A stretch of DNA of 26,494 bases from CAZWZG01 sp964638245 (lineage in GTDB: Bacteria > Pseudomonadota > Alphaproteobacteria > Rhodobacterales > Rhodobacteraceae). Location of the stretch: contig CAZWZG010000027.1 in assembly GCA_964638245.1 (NCBI GenBank), forward strand, positions 1-26,494, given 5' to 3'. This document shows, piece by piece, positions 6,939-15,875 of the stretch; the stretch's first letter is position 1; the number at the start of each line of letters is the position of its first letter. Under the pieces are notes generated by a model. The model was not told the origin of the DNA, did no database searches, and saw only the letters and a program-made list of their open reading frames with translations. The translations under genes were made by a program, and so were the position numbers.

Positions 6939-9900
6939 TCAGTTTTCGGTCGGCGTTGGTGGTGGGCGGCGGAAAATCTCGCGGAACATGCCTGGGGTCA
7001 AGATCGACAACGGGTTGACCCGCACCGTGGGCGTATCCGCCGCACCCTGCATCGTGAAGTTGAACCCGAACAAGCCTTCGCCACGGCGGGTGAAAATCGC
7101 TCCGATCCCATTCAGGAAGTACACTGGAGAGATTACCCCTTGAAAGTCGACCTGCCGCGACGCCAGAGCGTAGATGCCGTCGATCGAAACGCCAATCGAA
7201 GGCCCAACGGCAGAGGCGCGCTGAAGCCGGACCTGGCTCGGCGTTAGGGTGAACTGTGCGTCCACAGTTTCAAAAAGGATCCCGGGACCATTCAACTGAT
7301 CCAGCAGCCCCACTACGCTGATCGCGTCGATCAATGCGGCCATCGGTGGGGCGCTACGCATTTCGATCCGCTCAACAAGAAGTTGCCCATCGTAAGTCCC
7401 GGCGGACTCTGTGGGGCTCAACACAACATCCGCCGATCCGCTGTAGGTGGTCCGGAATATCCCGGCATCGCGAAAAACAGCGCCCGCGTCAGCGGCTTGC
7501 AGTCGTATCGCGGTTCCGTTCGACACGGGGATCAATGCCCCCTGGATAGGCGCGCCACCATTTACCCTACCGTTAAATGTACCGCTCAACCCATTCCCCG
7601 TGCTCAACCGACCGCGTACGGAGCGCAATTGAAGGCCATCGGCAAGGATGACGCGATCAAGCGTCAGGTCGATGGGCGCGCCACCACCGCTGCCTGAACT
7701 GCCACGCTCAAAGTCCAGTTGGCGGATATCAATCGTTCCACTTGTTAAAACGACCCGCGGCGGTGCATTGGCGCCTTGGGGGGTTATGCGTACCCCGGCA
7801 TCCAGCCATCCACCGGTCCGAACACGGTCCAGTTCCAGACCACGGAAAACGCCACCTTCGGCCAGTAAGACACGCCCTTCGGCGCGGAACCCGGGCGCGG
7901 TTAAAGCGATCATGTCCACTTGCGGGACGTCGCTCAGGCTGGCTGAAAGGATAAACTCTGCTTCGCTGGAGGCTGGTTTTGACCAACCGATCGGCGGGAT
8001 GCTGACCGTCATCCCTTGCAAACTGGACGTCAGCGTGAGTCTTGGCGTCTTCCCATCGACGAGGTCGACACTGATGTTTGCGTCTGCAGTACCACCCAGT
8101 GTCCCTGGCGGTAAATTGATCCCAAATGCTTCGAGCGCCTCGGGAGACAGTCGGGCAATGCCCTCGATCCGGCTGGACCCATCCGCCTCAGGACCAAAGA
8201 CCTGTCGCCACTGGCCGACGAACTCCAACCCATCCAAGACCGATGGTCCCGAAATGGTGATCCCTTGCGGTGACGCGGCAAGCTGCAGAGCATCCGCCGC
8301 AAAAATCCTGTTAGGAACGAGCGTTGCGGATTGCACATTCGTCAACGTGCCTGTCGCGGTCCAGTCAACCTCTTCCGCCGGAAGGTCGCGCAACAACTCG
8401 AACCCAAGCTCGCCGCGACCGCGGAACTCTGCCCGCGCGCGGTTCACGTCGTAACCCGCCCGCTCTTCGAGGCGAACAGGCTCCCGAAGCAAGAGCGCCA
8501 GATGCGCCCCGAGACTGCCTTGCGTTTCCAGCGTGATTTCGGCGCGTGCGGGATCAAGCGTGATGTCCGGTATCGTCATAACGCTGCCATTCACCGTCAC
8601 GTCCCCGGCGTCTGGGTCACTCACGCGCCCCTCTTGAAGGTAAAGCGCAAAACGGTTGTTCAGGATCGAGCCATGACCGGACGCAGGCGTGATCGGAGGA
8701 TGATCCTTCAGATAACGGATCGACGCATTGGCAAAGTCGAAATCCAGCGCAAGACTGGGCTTGGATCCCGGTTCAGACCGGATCGCAGCATTGATGCCGT
8801 TGAAATCAGCGGTTGCGACATTCGCATCGATCCAGCGTCGTGCGCCTGGTGCTGCATCGGCGGGCCACAGCGTCAGCAACCCGGTTGGATCGATCTGATC
8901 CAGATGGGCACCAAGGGACAAAGACCACCCATCGTCTTGGGCCGCGATCCAGCCGTTGGCCGTGATCTCGGTGTCCCCATCGCTCACCCGCAAGGACCCG
9001 ATGTCGAGGGTGAACGGGTCCAGCCGTAGACGCATGTCGGCATTTCCTGAGGTGATGCTCAATGCATCATCGAGCACAACCCCGGCTGACACGCGCGCGT
9101 CTTCAACCTCGATTTGTGCAAGCAGGACCGAGGGCCAGCCATCGACGCGTTCGCGCAAGTAGGCATGACCATTGGCTGCAACGAACCCCGCTTCGGTCTC
9201 AACGCTGAGTGCTTCAAAAGTCAGGCGTTCGATCGCAGGCTCATAGGTGAAGGCCGCCCGCCCGGACTGGAAGGCAATCGGACGTGTCTGTTGGGATGGG
9301 CGCAAACTGCCTTCGCTTATCTCAAGCTCGGCCCGCATCGTCTCCAACAGCCCCAGCCCGTCCAGCGAGCCTGAAAGCGCGCCCGAAATCGGCGCATCAA
9401 GGACCCCAAAGTAGGACAGGATAGGCGATTGCACCGCGATATCGCGCGCAGGCATGTCGCGGATTGAGGCGTTGAAATCCGCGCGCCCCGTCTCGCGGTT
9501 GCGCACAAGGTTCAATTCCAGTTCCGCCAGATCTTCGGTGCCGTTGAACAATTCAGAGACAATCGAAACCGACAAGGCCGTGTCGTCCCGGATCAAAGCG
9601 AGGGCTGCATTGGAGGCCTGCCAAATCCGCCCCGTGCGCGCATCCTCAAGCGCAATGGTCAACGCATTGGCATTGATGCGGGTTGTCGATTGCAAAGGCG
9701 GTTGATCAAAAAGACCGTCGAGCGTGTTCAACAGGTCGGAGAGCGTAGCATCATTGCCCTCGACGGCCCCCCCAAACGAGACGGCAACGCGACCATCCAG
9801 AGACCGGCGAAAGGTGATTTGGGCTCCTGACAGATCGATCCGCGCCGGTTCCACTTCACCTCGCACCAGAGCAGATGTGACCAATCGCGTCTGCACCGCA

Positions 9901-10229
9901 TTCAGGTCGGCAATGCGCGCGCCGCTGGCGTCGATCAAGGTGAGGTTTTGCAAGGTCACGCGCGGCAAGGCCCCTCGGCGCACTTCCATCGCCGCGCCGC
10001 CCAGTTCCATGCGCCCTTCCGGCAAGGCGGCATTCAGAGACGTTTCAATCCGCTCGGTTGCCCAATCGGGCAGTGCAACGACACGACCGCTAAACGCGGC
10101 GGCCAGCCCAAGCAGAACAGCAAGCACAATGAATATGACCGCAAGCACGATACGCGCCGCGCGCGCCCACCCGCGCCGCCGTGGCGGATCGGGTTCGATA
10201 TCCTCAACGTGCTCTGCCGCCTCGTCCAA
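6939..10229 (-). CDS. AsmA/YhdP-like (DUF3971-type) large envelope protein
   Basis: This 1096-residue protein has a short Pro/Arg-rich cytoplasmic N-terminus, one membrane helix at about residues 26-48 (IVLAVIFIVLAVLLGLAAAF), and a very long periplasmic part rich in beta-strands. The C-terminal region (GTYDGQLLVERIEMRSAPP...LFGFNFTMQGAADTPTVRVN) is typical of AsmA-like C-terminal domains. Relatives such as YhdP are thought to be bridge-like carriers moving phospholipid between inner and outer membranes; that role is inferred here. No ATG lies near the N-terminus. The start is the TTG at 10229, with AAGGGAC 8 bases upstream, and the frame is closed by a stop not far upstream. It is divergent from bcp and directly precedes queA. 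Confidence 0.87.
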   Translation of the reverse strand: MDEAAEHVEDIEPDPPRRRGWARAARIVLAVIFIVLAVLLGLAAAFSGRVVALPDWATERIETSLNAALPEGRMELGGAAMEVRRGALPRVTLQNLTLIDASGARIADLNAVQTRLVTSALVRGEVEPARIDLSGAQITFRRSLDGRVAVSFGGAVEGNDATLSDLLNTLDGLFDQPPLQSTTRINANALTIALEDARTGRIWQASNAALALIRDDTALSVSIVSELFNGTEDLAELELNLVRNRETGRADFNASIRDMPARDIAVQSPILSYFGVLDAPISGALSGSLDGLGLLETMRAELEISEGSLRPSQQTRPIAFQSGRAAFTYEPAIERLTFEALSVETEAGFVAANGHAYLRERVDGWPSVLLAQIEVEDARVSAGVVLDDALSITSGNADMRLRLDPFTLDIGSLRVSDGDTEITANGWIAAQDDGWSLSLGAHLDQIDPTGLLTLWPADAAPGARRWIDANVATADFNGINAAIRSEPGSKPSLALDFDFANASIRYLKDHPPITPASGHGSILNNRFALYLQEGRVSDPDAGDVTVNGSVMTIPDITLDPARAEITLETQGSLGAHLALLLREPVRLEERAGYDVNRARAEFRGRGELGFELLRDLPAEEVDWTATGTLTNVQSATLVPNRIFAADALQLAASPQGITISGPSVLDGLEFVGQWRQVFGPEADGSSRIEGIARLSPEALEAFGINLPPGTLGGTADANISVDLVDGKTPRLTLTSSLQGMTVSIPPIGWSKPASSEAEFILSASLSDVPQVDMIALTAPGFRAEGRVLLAEGGVFRGLELDRVRTGGWLDAGVRITPQGANAPPRVVLTSGTIDIRQLDFERGSSGSGGGAPIDLTLDRVILADGLQLRSVRGRLSTGNGLSGTFNGRVNGGAPIQGALIPVSNGTAIRLQAADAGAVFRDAGIFRTTYSGSADVVLSPTESAGTYDGQLLVERIEMRSAPPMAALIDAISVVGLLDQLNGPGILFETVDAQFTLTPSQVRLQRASAVGPSIGVSIDGIYALASRQVDFQGVISPVYFLNGIGAIFTRRGEGLFGFNFTMQGAADTPTVRVNPLSILTPGMFREIFRRPPPTPTEN

Positions 10230-10321
10230 GGGTTTGTCCCTTTTTACTGGTCCGGCTTTATCTTGCCGTGTTCCGCACTAAAACCAAACCGGAAAAGTGA
10301 CTTCATCCATAAGGACCAAAT

Positions 10322-10783
10322 ATGCCCGATATCGGAGATACCGCCCCGGATTTCACCCTGCCCCGTGATGGTGGTGGCGACGTGTCGCTTGCAGAGCTCA
10401 AAGGCAAGGCTGTCGTGCTTTACTTCTATCCACGCGACGACACATCAGGTTGCACCAAGGAAGCAATCGCTTTCACCGAACAGCTCGGCGATTTCGAAGC
10501 GGCAGGTGCGGTTGTTCTTGGTGTTTCGAAAGACAGCGTCAAAAAGCATGACAAGTTCCGCGACAAGCACTCGCTTGCCGTGACGCTCCTGTCGGATGAA
10601 GAAAGCGATGTTTGCGAGCGCTATGGCGTTTGGGTCGAAAAAAACATGTACGGCAAGAAGTACTTCGGGATCGAACGGGCAACTTACCTGATCGACGCGG
10701 ATGGCAAGATTGCCCAAGTCTGGCGCAAGGTGAAGGTGCCGGGCCATGCCGAGGCCGTGCTTGAAGCGGTGAAGGCTCTTTGA
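10322..10783 (+). CDS. bcp: Thioredoxin-dependent peroxiredoxin, BCP/PrxQ type
   Basis: This 153-residue cytoplasmic peroxiredoxin reduces H2O2 and organic peroxides using thioredoxin. The opening GDTAPDFTLPRDGGGDVSL and the active-site segment YFYPRDDTSGCTKEA are diagnostic, with the peroxidatic Cys at residue 44. The usual helix-2 resolving Cys five residues later is replaced by Ile49. The only other cysteine is C98 (SDVCERYG), matching the class that uses a helix-3 resolving Cys. AAGGA six bases before the ATG supports the start. The stop overlaps the TTG start of the next gene (TTGA), so the two genes are likely coupled. Confidence 0.96.
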   Translation: MPDIGDTAPDFTLPRDGGGDVSLAELKGKAVVLYFYPRDDTSGCTKEAIAFTEQLGDFEAAGAVVLGVSKDSVKKHDKFRDKHSLAVTLLSDEESDVCERYGVWVEKNMYGKKYFGIERATYLIDADGKIAQVWRKVKVPGHAEAVLEAVKAL

Positions 10784-11616
10784 TCCCACTCGCAGAAATG
10801 GCGGTGGAGGTTCTGACCACTGCCGATGGGCGCGCCAAGACCGTATTGGCGCGCAAACACGCCGAAACTTGGCGTGCTGCACGCGAACGTGGCGAAACAC
10901 CTGAGATTGGTTGCGCCGAACCACCCGACATGCCTGCGCGGCCAGACCAACCCGAATTGCTTTCTCCACGGGATGTGCCACGTCGCCGTCCGGGCACCCA
11001 AGCGGGCCGGATCGCCCTACTCCACGCCGTCGCCCATATCGAGTTGAACGCGGTCGATCTGCACTGGGACATCATCGCGCGTTTCACCGATACGCCGATG
11101 CCGATGGGGTTTTACGACGACTGGGTGCAAGCGGGCGACGAAGAAGCCAAGCATTTCAACCTTGTCTGCGATTGTCTTGAGGCAATGGACAGCCACTATG
11201 GCGCGTTGCCCGCCCATGCCGGGATGTGGCGCGCCGCCGAAGAAACAATGCATGACCTGCCCGCGCGGTTGGCGGTTGTACCGATGGTGCTCGAGGCGCG
11301 CGGGCTCGATGTGACGCCGGGTATGATCGAGATCTTTCGCAAAGCTGGCGCTACGCAGGCGGTCGACGCGCTCGAAGTCATCTACTCAGAAGAGGTCGCG
11401 CATGTCGCCTATGGCTCCAAATGGTTCCACTACCTGTGCGGTCGTGACGAAGCCGATCCGAAGCCGCGCTTTCACGAATTGGTCCGGCGCTACTTCCACG
11501 CGCCCCTGAAGCCACCCTTCAATGTTGAAAAGCGTGCCGAAGCGGGGCTGCCCCCGGATTTCTACTGGCCTCTTACCGAGGACGGCCAGCCAAGCGATGT
11601 TTCGCCCAAATCCTGA
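10780..11616 (+). CDS. DUF455 family ferritin-like protein
   Basis: This 278-residue soluble protein fits the DUF455 family, a ferritin-like four-helix fold with possible diiron ligands. Candidate ligands lie in the helices LLHAVAHIELNAVDL, GDEEAKHFNLVCDCL, PMVLEARGLDVTPG and YSEEVAHVAYG, which include two ExxH pairs and a central Glu. It ends with an aromatic segment PPFNVEKRAEAGLPPDFYW. The TTG at 10780 overlaps the bcp stop and gives MIPLAEMAVEVL. An ATG at 10798 is an alternative but would remove the LAEM stretch that I recall as conserved in relatives. Its place behind a peroxidase suggests, without proof, an oxidative-stress or metal role. Confidence 0.88.
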   Translation: MIPLAEMAVEVLTTADGRAKTVLARKHAETWRAARERGETPEIGCAEPPDMPARPDQPELLSPRDVPRRRPGTQAGRIALLHAVAHIELNAVDLHWDIIARFTDTPMPMGFYDDWVQAGDEEAKHFNLVCDCLEAMDSHYGALPAHAGMWRAAEETMHDLPARLAVVPMVLEARGLDVTPGMIEIFRKAGATQAVDALEVIYSEEVAHVAYGSKWFHYLCGRDEADPKPRFHELVRRYFHAPLKPPFNVEKRAEAGLPPDFYWPLTEDGQPSDVSPKS

Positions 11617-11741
11617 ACTCTGCGCATCCCTGCACCCAAAACCGTTGCGAGCCAAGCGCTTGCGCGTTAACACGGGCCAAGCGCATCTGGTAAGGGGACC
11701 GGATAAAGTGCGCATGGGGTTTGGACAGGCAGGATTGCCAC

Positions 11742-13061
11742 GTGCAGAGCACATTCGGACTAAAGATCAAAGCCGCGTTTGAACGCGCATTTCCCGAGCA
11801 GCGTTTGTTCCTGCGCTCGGACAAGGAAACGCGTTTTATCCGCTTGACCCCGATGACCCAATTCGTCGCTCTGACCGGCTCGGCTCTTGTCGTTGGCTGG
11901 GCGATTATTGCCTCGGCTATCCTGCTGATGGACAGCCTGAGCGCCGGTAACATTCGCGAGCAGGCAATCCGCGAACAAAACCTCTACGAAGACCGCCTGA
12001 ATCTTTTGTCCGCTGACCGCGACATCTACGCCCGCGAAGCGGCCGAAGCGGAGCAACGCTTTGCGACCGCATTGGCGGAAGTATCCTCGATGCAGGCGCG
12101 TCTTCTTGAATCCGAGACGCGCCGCCGCGAATTGGAGCAAGGCATCGAGGTTATGCAAGCGACACTGCGGCGCACGATGAAAGACCGCGACGCCGCACGT
12201 CAGGAGGTTGCGACCCTTGGTCGACGCCTGGCCGAAGAAGACGCGGCGGATGGGAATATTGATCAGACGCTCGCCGACACTTCGCAAACGCTCGCCTTCC
12301 TTTCAGAAGCCCTTTCCGAAGCCGCCGCCGAACGCGATGGCATGGTCAAATTCGTTGAAGAAGCCGAAACCCAATTGGCCGAGATGAGCCTTGAAGCGGA
12401 ACTCGAAGCAGAACGCGCCGAGCGTATCTTTGCTCAAATCGAGGAAGCCGCCGAAAGCTCGCTTGAGCCGATCGACGAAATGTTCCGCTCGGTTGGCTTG
12501 CCGACGGACTCAATTCTCGACCAGATCCGGCGCAATTACACAGGTCAGGGCGGCCCGTTGACGCCATTGACCCTGTCCACGCGGGGCAGCGGCGATCCTG
12601 AAGAAAGCCGCGCCTTCGAAATCATGAAGCTTCTGGACGAGTTGACCGTCCGACGCATGGCCGCCGAACGCACGCCCTTCGCCATGCCCATCTTCGCGCC
12701 GCATCGCTTCACCTCCGGGTTCGGGATGCGCTGGGGTCGGATGCACAATGGTGCGGATTTCGCGGGCCCCCATGGCACCGATATCCATGCCCCCGCCGAT
12801 GGCGTTGTCGTGCACGCCGGTTGGCAGTCTGGCTATGGTCGATTGATCAAGATCCAGCACGACTTCGGGATCGAGACGCGCTTCGCACACTTGTCCAATA
12901 TCCGCGTATCCGTCGGTCAAAGGGTCTCGCGCGGAGAGCATATCGGTGATATGGGAAACACCGGACGCTCGACGGGTACTCACACACACTACGAAATCCG
13001 GCTGAGTGGCAAACCAGTAGACCCCATGAAATACATCGAGGCAGCAAGAGATGTTTTCTAA
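11742..13061 (+). CDS. M23 (LytM-type) metallopeptidase with membrane anchor and coiled coil
   Basis: This 439-residue protein has a cytoplasmic N-terminus, one membrane helix at about residues 41-63, a long coiled coil (about 75-240, rich in Glu, Ala, Arg) and a C-terminal M23 domain (about 320-435). The zinc and catalytic residues are all present: H335xxxD339 (MHNGADF), H383 (RFAHLSN) and the HTH of GTHTHYE (H414, H416). It is therefore probably an active peptidoglycan endopeptidase facing the periplasm. I chose the GTG at 11742 because AGGCAGGA lies 7 bases upstream; a TTG at 11721 is in frame but lacks a site. It overlaps the bactofilin gene by 11 bp, a pairing known in other proteobacteria where bactofilin localises the peptidase. 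Confidence 0.93.
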   Translation: MQSTFGLKIKAAFERAFPEQRLFLRSDKETRFIRLTPMTQFVALTGSALVVGWAIIASAILLMDSLSAGNIREQAIREQNLYEDRLNLLSADRDIYAREAAEAEQRFATALAEVSSMQARLLESETRRRELEQGIEVMQATLRRTMKDRDAARQEVATLGRRLAEEDAADGNIDQTLADTSQTLAFLSEALSEAAAERDGMVKFVEEAETQLAEMSLEAELEAERAERIFAQIEEAAESSLEPIDEMFRSVGLPTDSILDQIRRNYTGQGGPLTPLTLSTRGSGDPEESRAFEIMKLLDELTVRRMAAERTPFAMPIFAPHRFTSGFGMRWGRMHNGADFAGPHGTDIHAPADGVVVHAGWQSGYGRLIKIQHDFGIETRFAHLSNIRVSVGQRVSRGEHIGDMGNTGRSTGTHTHYEIRLSGKPVDPMKYIEAARDVF

Positions 13062-13566
13062 ATCCAAAATCAACGAGCCTGGCCCAAAGAAGGATGCCGA
13101 GGCAGAAAAACCCAAGGCAGCAGACACCATGAACCAGCCAAAGACCACGACTGACTTCGCCCCAACGTCCTCGACGCCAAAAGCCAAACCACCGGCATCG
13201 GTTCTGTCGTCGGACCTGACCATCACCGGCAACCTCAAGACGTCCGGCGATATTCAGATTGAAGGCACGGTTGAAGGCGACATTCGTGCGCATCTGCTGA
13301 CCATCGGCGAAGGTGCCACAGTCAAAGGTGAATGCGTGGCGGACGATGTAATCGTCAATGGTCGCGTGGTTGGCCGTGTTCGTGGTCTTAAGGTCCGTCT
13401 GACATCGACCGCGCGCGTCGAAGGCGACATCATCCACAAGACCATCGCAATCGAAAGCGGTGCGCATTTTGAAGGATCGGTCCAGCGTCAGGAAGACCCG
13501 CTGAACTCGGGTGCAAAACCTGCGCCCAAGCCCGCAGCGGCACCGGCTGGCGATGCCAAATCCTGA
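13051..13566 (+). CDS. Bactofilin
   Basis: This 171-residue protein has a disordered Lys/Pro-rich N-terminus (about 1-48), a central right-handed beta-helix (about 50-150) of repeating short strands (SDLTITGNLKTSGDIQIEGT, then VEGDIRAHLLTIGEGATVKG) and an Ala/Pro-rich tail. Bactofilins polymerise without nucleotide into cytoskeletal filaments at the inner membrane and position cell-wall enzymes. The ATG lies inside the end of the M23 gene (ATGTTTTCTAA), which implies translational coupling. Its own 3' end overlaps the start of the MFS gene by 14 bp. The family call is firm; the morphological role is inferred from the neighbour. Confidence 0.95.
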   Translation: MFSKSKINEPGPKKDAEAEKPKAADTMNQPKTTTDFAPTSSTPKAKPPASVLSSDLTITGNLKTSGDIQIEGTVEGDIRAHLLTIGEGATVKGECVADDVIVNGRVVGRVRGLKVRLTSTARVEGDIIHKTIAIESGAHFEGSVQRQEDPLNSGAKPAPKPAAAPAGDAKS

Positions 13567-15070
13567 TCAACCCGATCAGAGTGATCTAAGAAAAGCGTCG
13601 CGGGACACCGCGGCGCTTTCGCATTTTTCCGGCGCGTTTTGTGACGCGAGAAAGCGCCGCCTTGTTCTGATCGCGGCCATCTTGGGCTCTGCCATGGGCT
13701 TTATCGACGGGACGTTTGTCTCGATCGCGATGCCGGTGATGCGCGCTTCCCTTGGCGCGGATCTGACGGACGCGCAATGGATATCCAACGCCTACATGCT
13801 GACCCTGGCGGCATTGATCCTTGTGGGAGGCGCATTCGGCGATCGCTTTGGCCGGGCGCGGATTTTTGTGATCGGTATCGCCATCTTCACCGCTACCTCC
13901 ATCGTCTGCGCCATAGCCACCGGGCCAGAAGTGATGATCGCAGCCCGCGCCGCCCAAGGTATCGGAGCCGCCCTGATGGTTCCCGGCAGCCTCGCCCTGG
14001 TTTCAACAGCCTATCCGCCCGACGAGCGTGGGCGCGCCATCGGCATCTGGGCAGCAGCGTCGGCTTTGACCACGGGACTTGGCCCGCTTTTGGGCGGGCT
14101 TGTCCTGACGTGGGGCGGCCCCGAATCCTGGCGGCTTCTGTTCTGGATCAACCTGCCGCTTGGTTTGATATCTGCTCTCTTACTTCTGCGCGCCGTCGAT
14201 ACGGACGCGGGTCAGGACGATCACCCGCTCGACATTCCCGGAGCGATCCTTGCCACCGTCGGCCTTGGCCTTGTCGCCTTTGCCCTTTCCGGGAGCGAAG
14301 GCGATCACGACGGTCCGGCAAATGGCATCTGGATTGGTCTTGCTGGATTGGTGGCTCTTGTAGCGTTTCTTTGGTGGGAGCGCCGAACACGCCATCCGAT
14401 GTTGCCGCTCAGCCTATTTGCGGATCGCACGTTCAGCGCCGCGAACGCCGCGACCTTCGCGCTGTATTTCTCACTGTCCGCGATCTTCTTCTTTCTGCCA
14501 ATGACTGCTATCGCGGGATGGGGCGTCACGGAGGCTGAAACCTCCCTCGCCTTCATACCAATAACCGTCTTTCTGACGTTGCTGTCCACCCGCGGGGGCA
14601 AACTTGCGGACCGCATCGGAGCGGGCCCGATGATCGGCGTGGGGTCCTTCATTGTTGCGCTCGGCTACGCGGGAATGGCCGTGTTGGCGCCACTCATGGA
14701 TATCTGGATCAGTGTTCTTGCACCCATGGTCCTGATGGGGTTCGGCATGTCACTTGTCGTGGCGCCTTTGTCGACCGCCGTGATGACAGGCGCGCCAGAA
14801 GAGTTGGCTGGTGCTGCGTCATCGGTCAACAACGCCATGTCGCGCATTGCTGGCCTTCTTGCCGTTGCCGCCGCAGGCGCTTTGGTTGCGACGGTATATG
14901 GCGCGGCGGGTGGTCTTGCCAGCTTTGGCATTGAAAGCGACACGGTCGGTCATGCCGATGCCATGACGCGCGCGTTTGCAGTGCTTGCATGGGTCGCGGC
15001 GGGATTTGCTCTGGTTTCAGGGCTTCTTGCGTGGTTCCTGATCCCGCGTCCGGCTCAGACCGGGTCGTAA
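13553..15070 (+). CDS. MFS drug exporter, DHA2 (EmrB/QacA) type
   Basis: This protein of about 505 residues has 14 predicted membrane helices, the layout of DHA2 multidrug exporters driven by proton antiport. Helix 1 contains GSAMGFIDGTFVSIAMP with the family's conserved Asp, followed by QWISNAYMLTLAALILVGG and the loop motif GDRFGRARIF. The motif-C-like helix 5 (GIWAAASALTTGLGPLLGG) is present. The start at 13553 (MPNPDQPDQSD) overlaps the bactofilin end by 14 bp; no strong ribosome binding site is visible, so coupling is likely. The last 16 bp overlap the convergent DUF2189 gene. The substrate is unknown. Confidence 0.92.
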   Translation: MPNPDQPDQSDLRKASRDTAALSHFSGAFCDARKRRLVLIAAILGSAMGFIDGTFVSIAMPVMRASLGADLTDAQWISNAYMLTLAALILVGGAFGDRFGRARIFVIGIAIFTATSIVCAIATGPEVMIAARAAQGIGAALMVPGSLALVSTAYPPDERGRAIGIWAAASALTTGLGPLLGGLVLTWGGPESWRLLFWINLPLGLISALLLLRAVDTDAGQDDHPLDIPGAILATVGLGLVAFALSGSEGDHDGPANGIWIGLAGLVALVAFLWWERRTRHPMLPLSLFADRTFSAANAATFALYFSLSAIFFFLPMTAIAGWGVTEAETSLAFIPITVFLTLLSTRGGKLADRIGAGPMIGVGSFIVALGYAGMAVLAPLMDIWISVLAPMVLMGFGMSLVVAPLSTAVMTGAPEELAGAASSVNNAMSRIAGLLAVAAAGALVATVYGAAGGLASFGIESDTVGHADAMTRAFAVLAWVAAGFALVSGLLAWFLIPRPAQTGS

Positions 15071-15849
15071 AGGGCTCGACGGTAGAGGTGCCATGTTGCA
15101 TGCCCCAGCACGGGCAGCACCAGAAAGAGCCCAAGGAACAACGGGATCATCGCCAGGAACAAAAGCGCGGCAATGATTGCGGCCCATAGGCCGAGGACTG
15201 CCTTGTTCTGGTTCACAGTCTTCAGCGACAGGATCATCGCGGTCACAAAATCCACCTCGCGTTCCAGAAGAAGCGGCAGGCTCATCACCGTCAGGCCGTA
15301 GGTCAGGAACGCAACCCCTGCCCCGGCGACCAGTTGAACCGCCAGCATCTGAAAGCCGACCGGCGTCAGGATCGCGTCCCAACTCGACATGATGTTGGTC
15401 ATAACACTGGGCCCGAGAAACAGCGCGAAAAGCATGTGCGCAAAAAAGCTCCAGAACAGAAAGATCAGGATCAACAGCACCCCGACCCACGGCATCTGGC
15501 GTTGGCGCTCGTTCCAGACGACACCGATGATTTCGGACCAGACCAGCGGTTGATCCGCTTCAAGTCGGCGCGACACCTCGTAAAGGCCAACGGCGGCAAA
15601 TGGCGCGACAAGCGGGAACCCCAGCGACAGGGCAAGCGTCCACACGAACGTTCCCGCCCCCACAAGGATCAGCCCCATCCCCATGACCACATAGAAAAGA
15701 CTGAAAAACAGGCCATAAATCGGCGCCGCGCGGAAATCCGACCAACCGGCCTTCAGCACGGTCAGCAACTCATGCACCGTCACCCGTCCGATTTCGGGCA
15801 AGGGGTCTGGTCCGGGCACTGCGTTTTCCATGATGTCAGGGTCACCCAT
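15055..15849 (-). CDS. DUF2189 family integral membrane protein
   Basis: This 264-residue protein has about six hydrophobic segments after a 35-residue hydrophilic N-terminus. It shows the DUF2189 pattern: VHELLTVLKAGWSDFRAAPI, then a glycine-rich helix pair, LYEVSRRLEADQP in the first loop, and LPLLLEREVDFVTAM followed by SLKTVNQNK near residue 200. The function of the family is unknown. GGAGCAAAG lies directly upstream of the ATG at 15849. It is 26 bp downstream of prfB on the same strand and may be co-transcribed with it. Its 3' end overlaps the convergent transporter gene. Confidence 0.9.
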   Translation of the reverse strand: MGDPDIMENAVPGPDPLPEIGRVTVHELLTVLKAGWSDFRAAPIYGLFFSLFYVVMGMGLILVGAGTFVWTLALSLGFPLVAPFAAVGLYEVSRRLEADQPLVWSEIIGVVWNERQRQMPWVGVLLILIFLFWSFFAHMLFALFLGPSVMTNIMSSWDAILTPVGFQMLAVQLVAGAGVAFLTYGLTVMSLPLLLEREVDFVTAMILSLKTVNQNKAVLGLWAAIIAALLFLAMIPLFLGLFLVLPVLGHATWHLYRRALYDPV

Positions 15850-15875
15850 CTTTGCTCCATGGGCTTTGATCTGGA

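Noticed and set aside
11651..11684. Direct repeat GCCAAGCGC (11651-11659 and 11676-11684) upstream of the M23 gene
   Set aside because: Nine bases in high-G+C DNA can recur by chance and no promoter element frames it; could be an operator but support is too thin.
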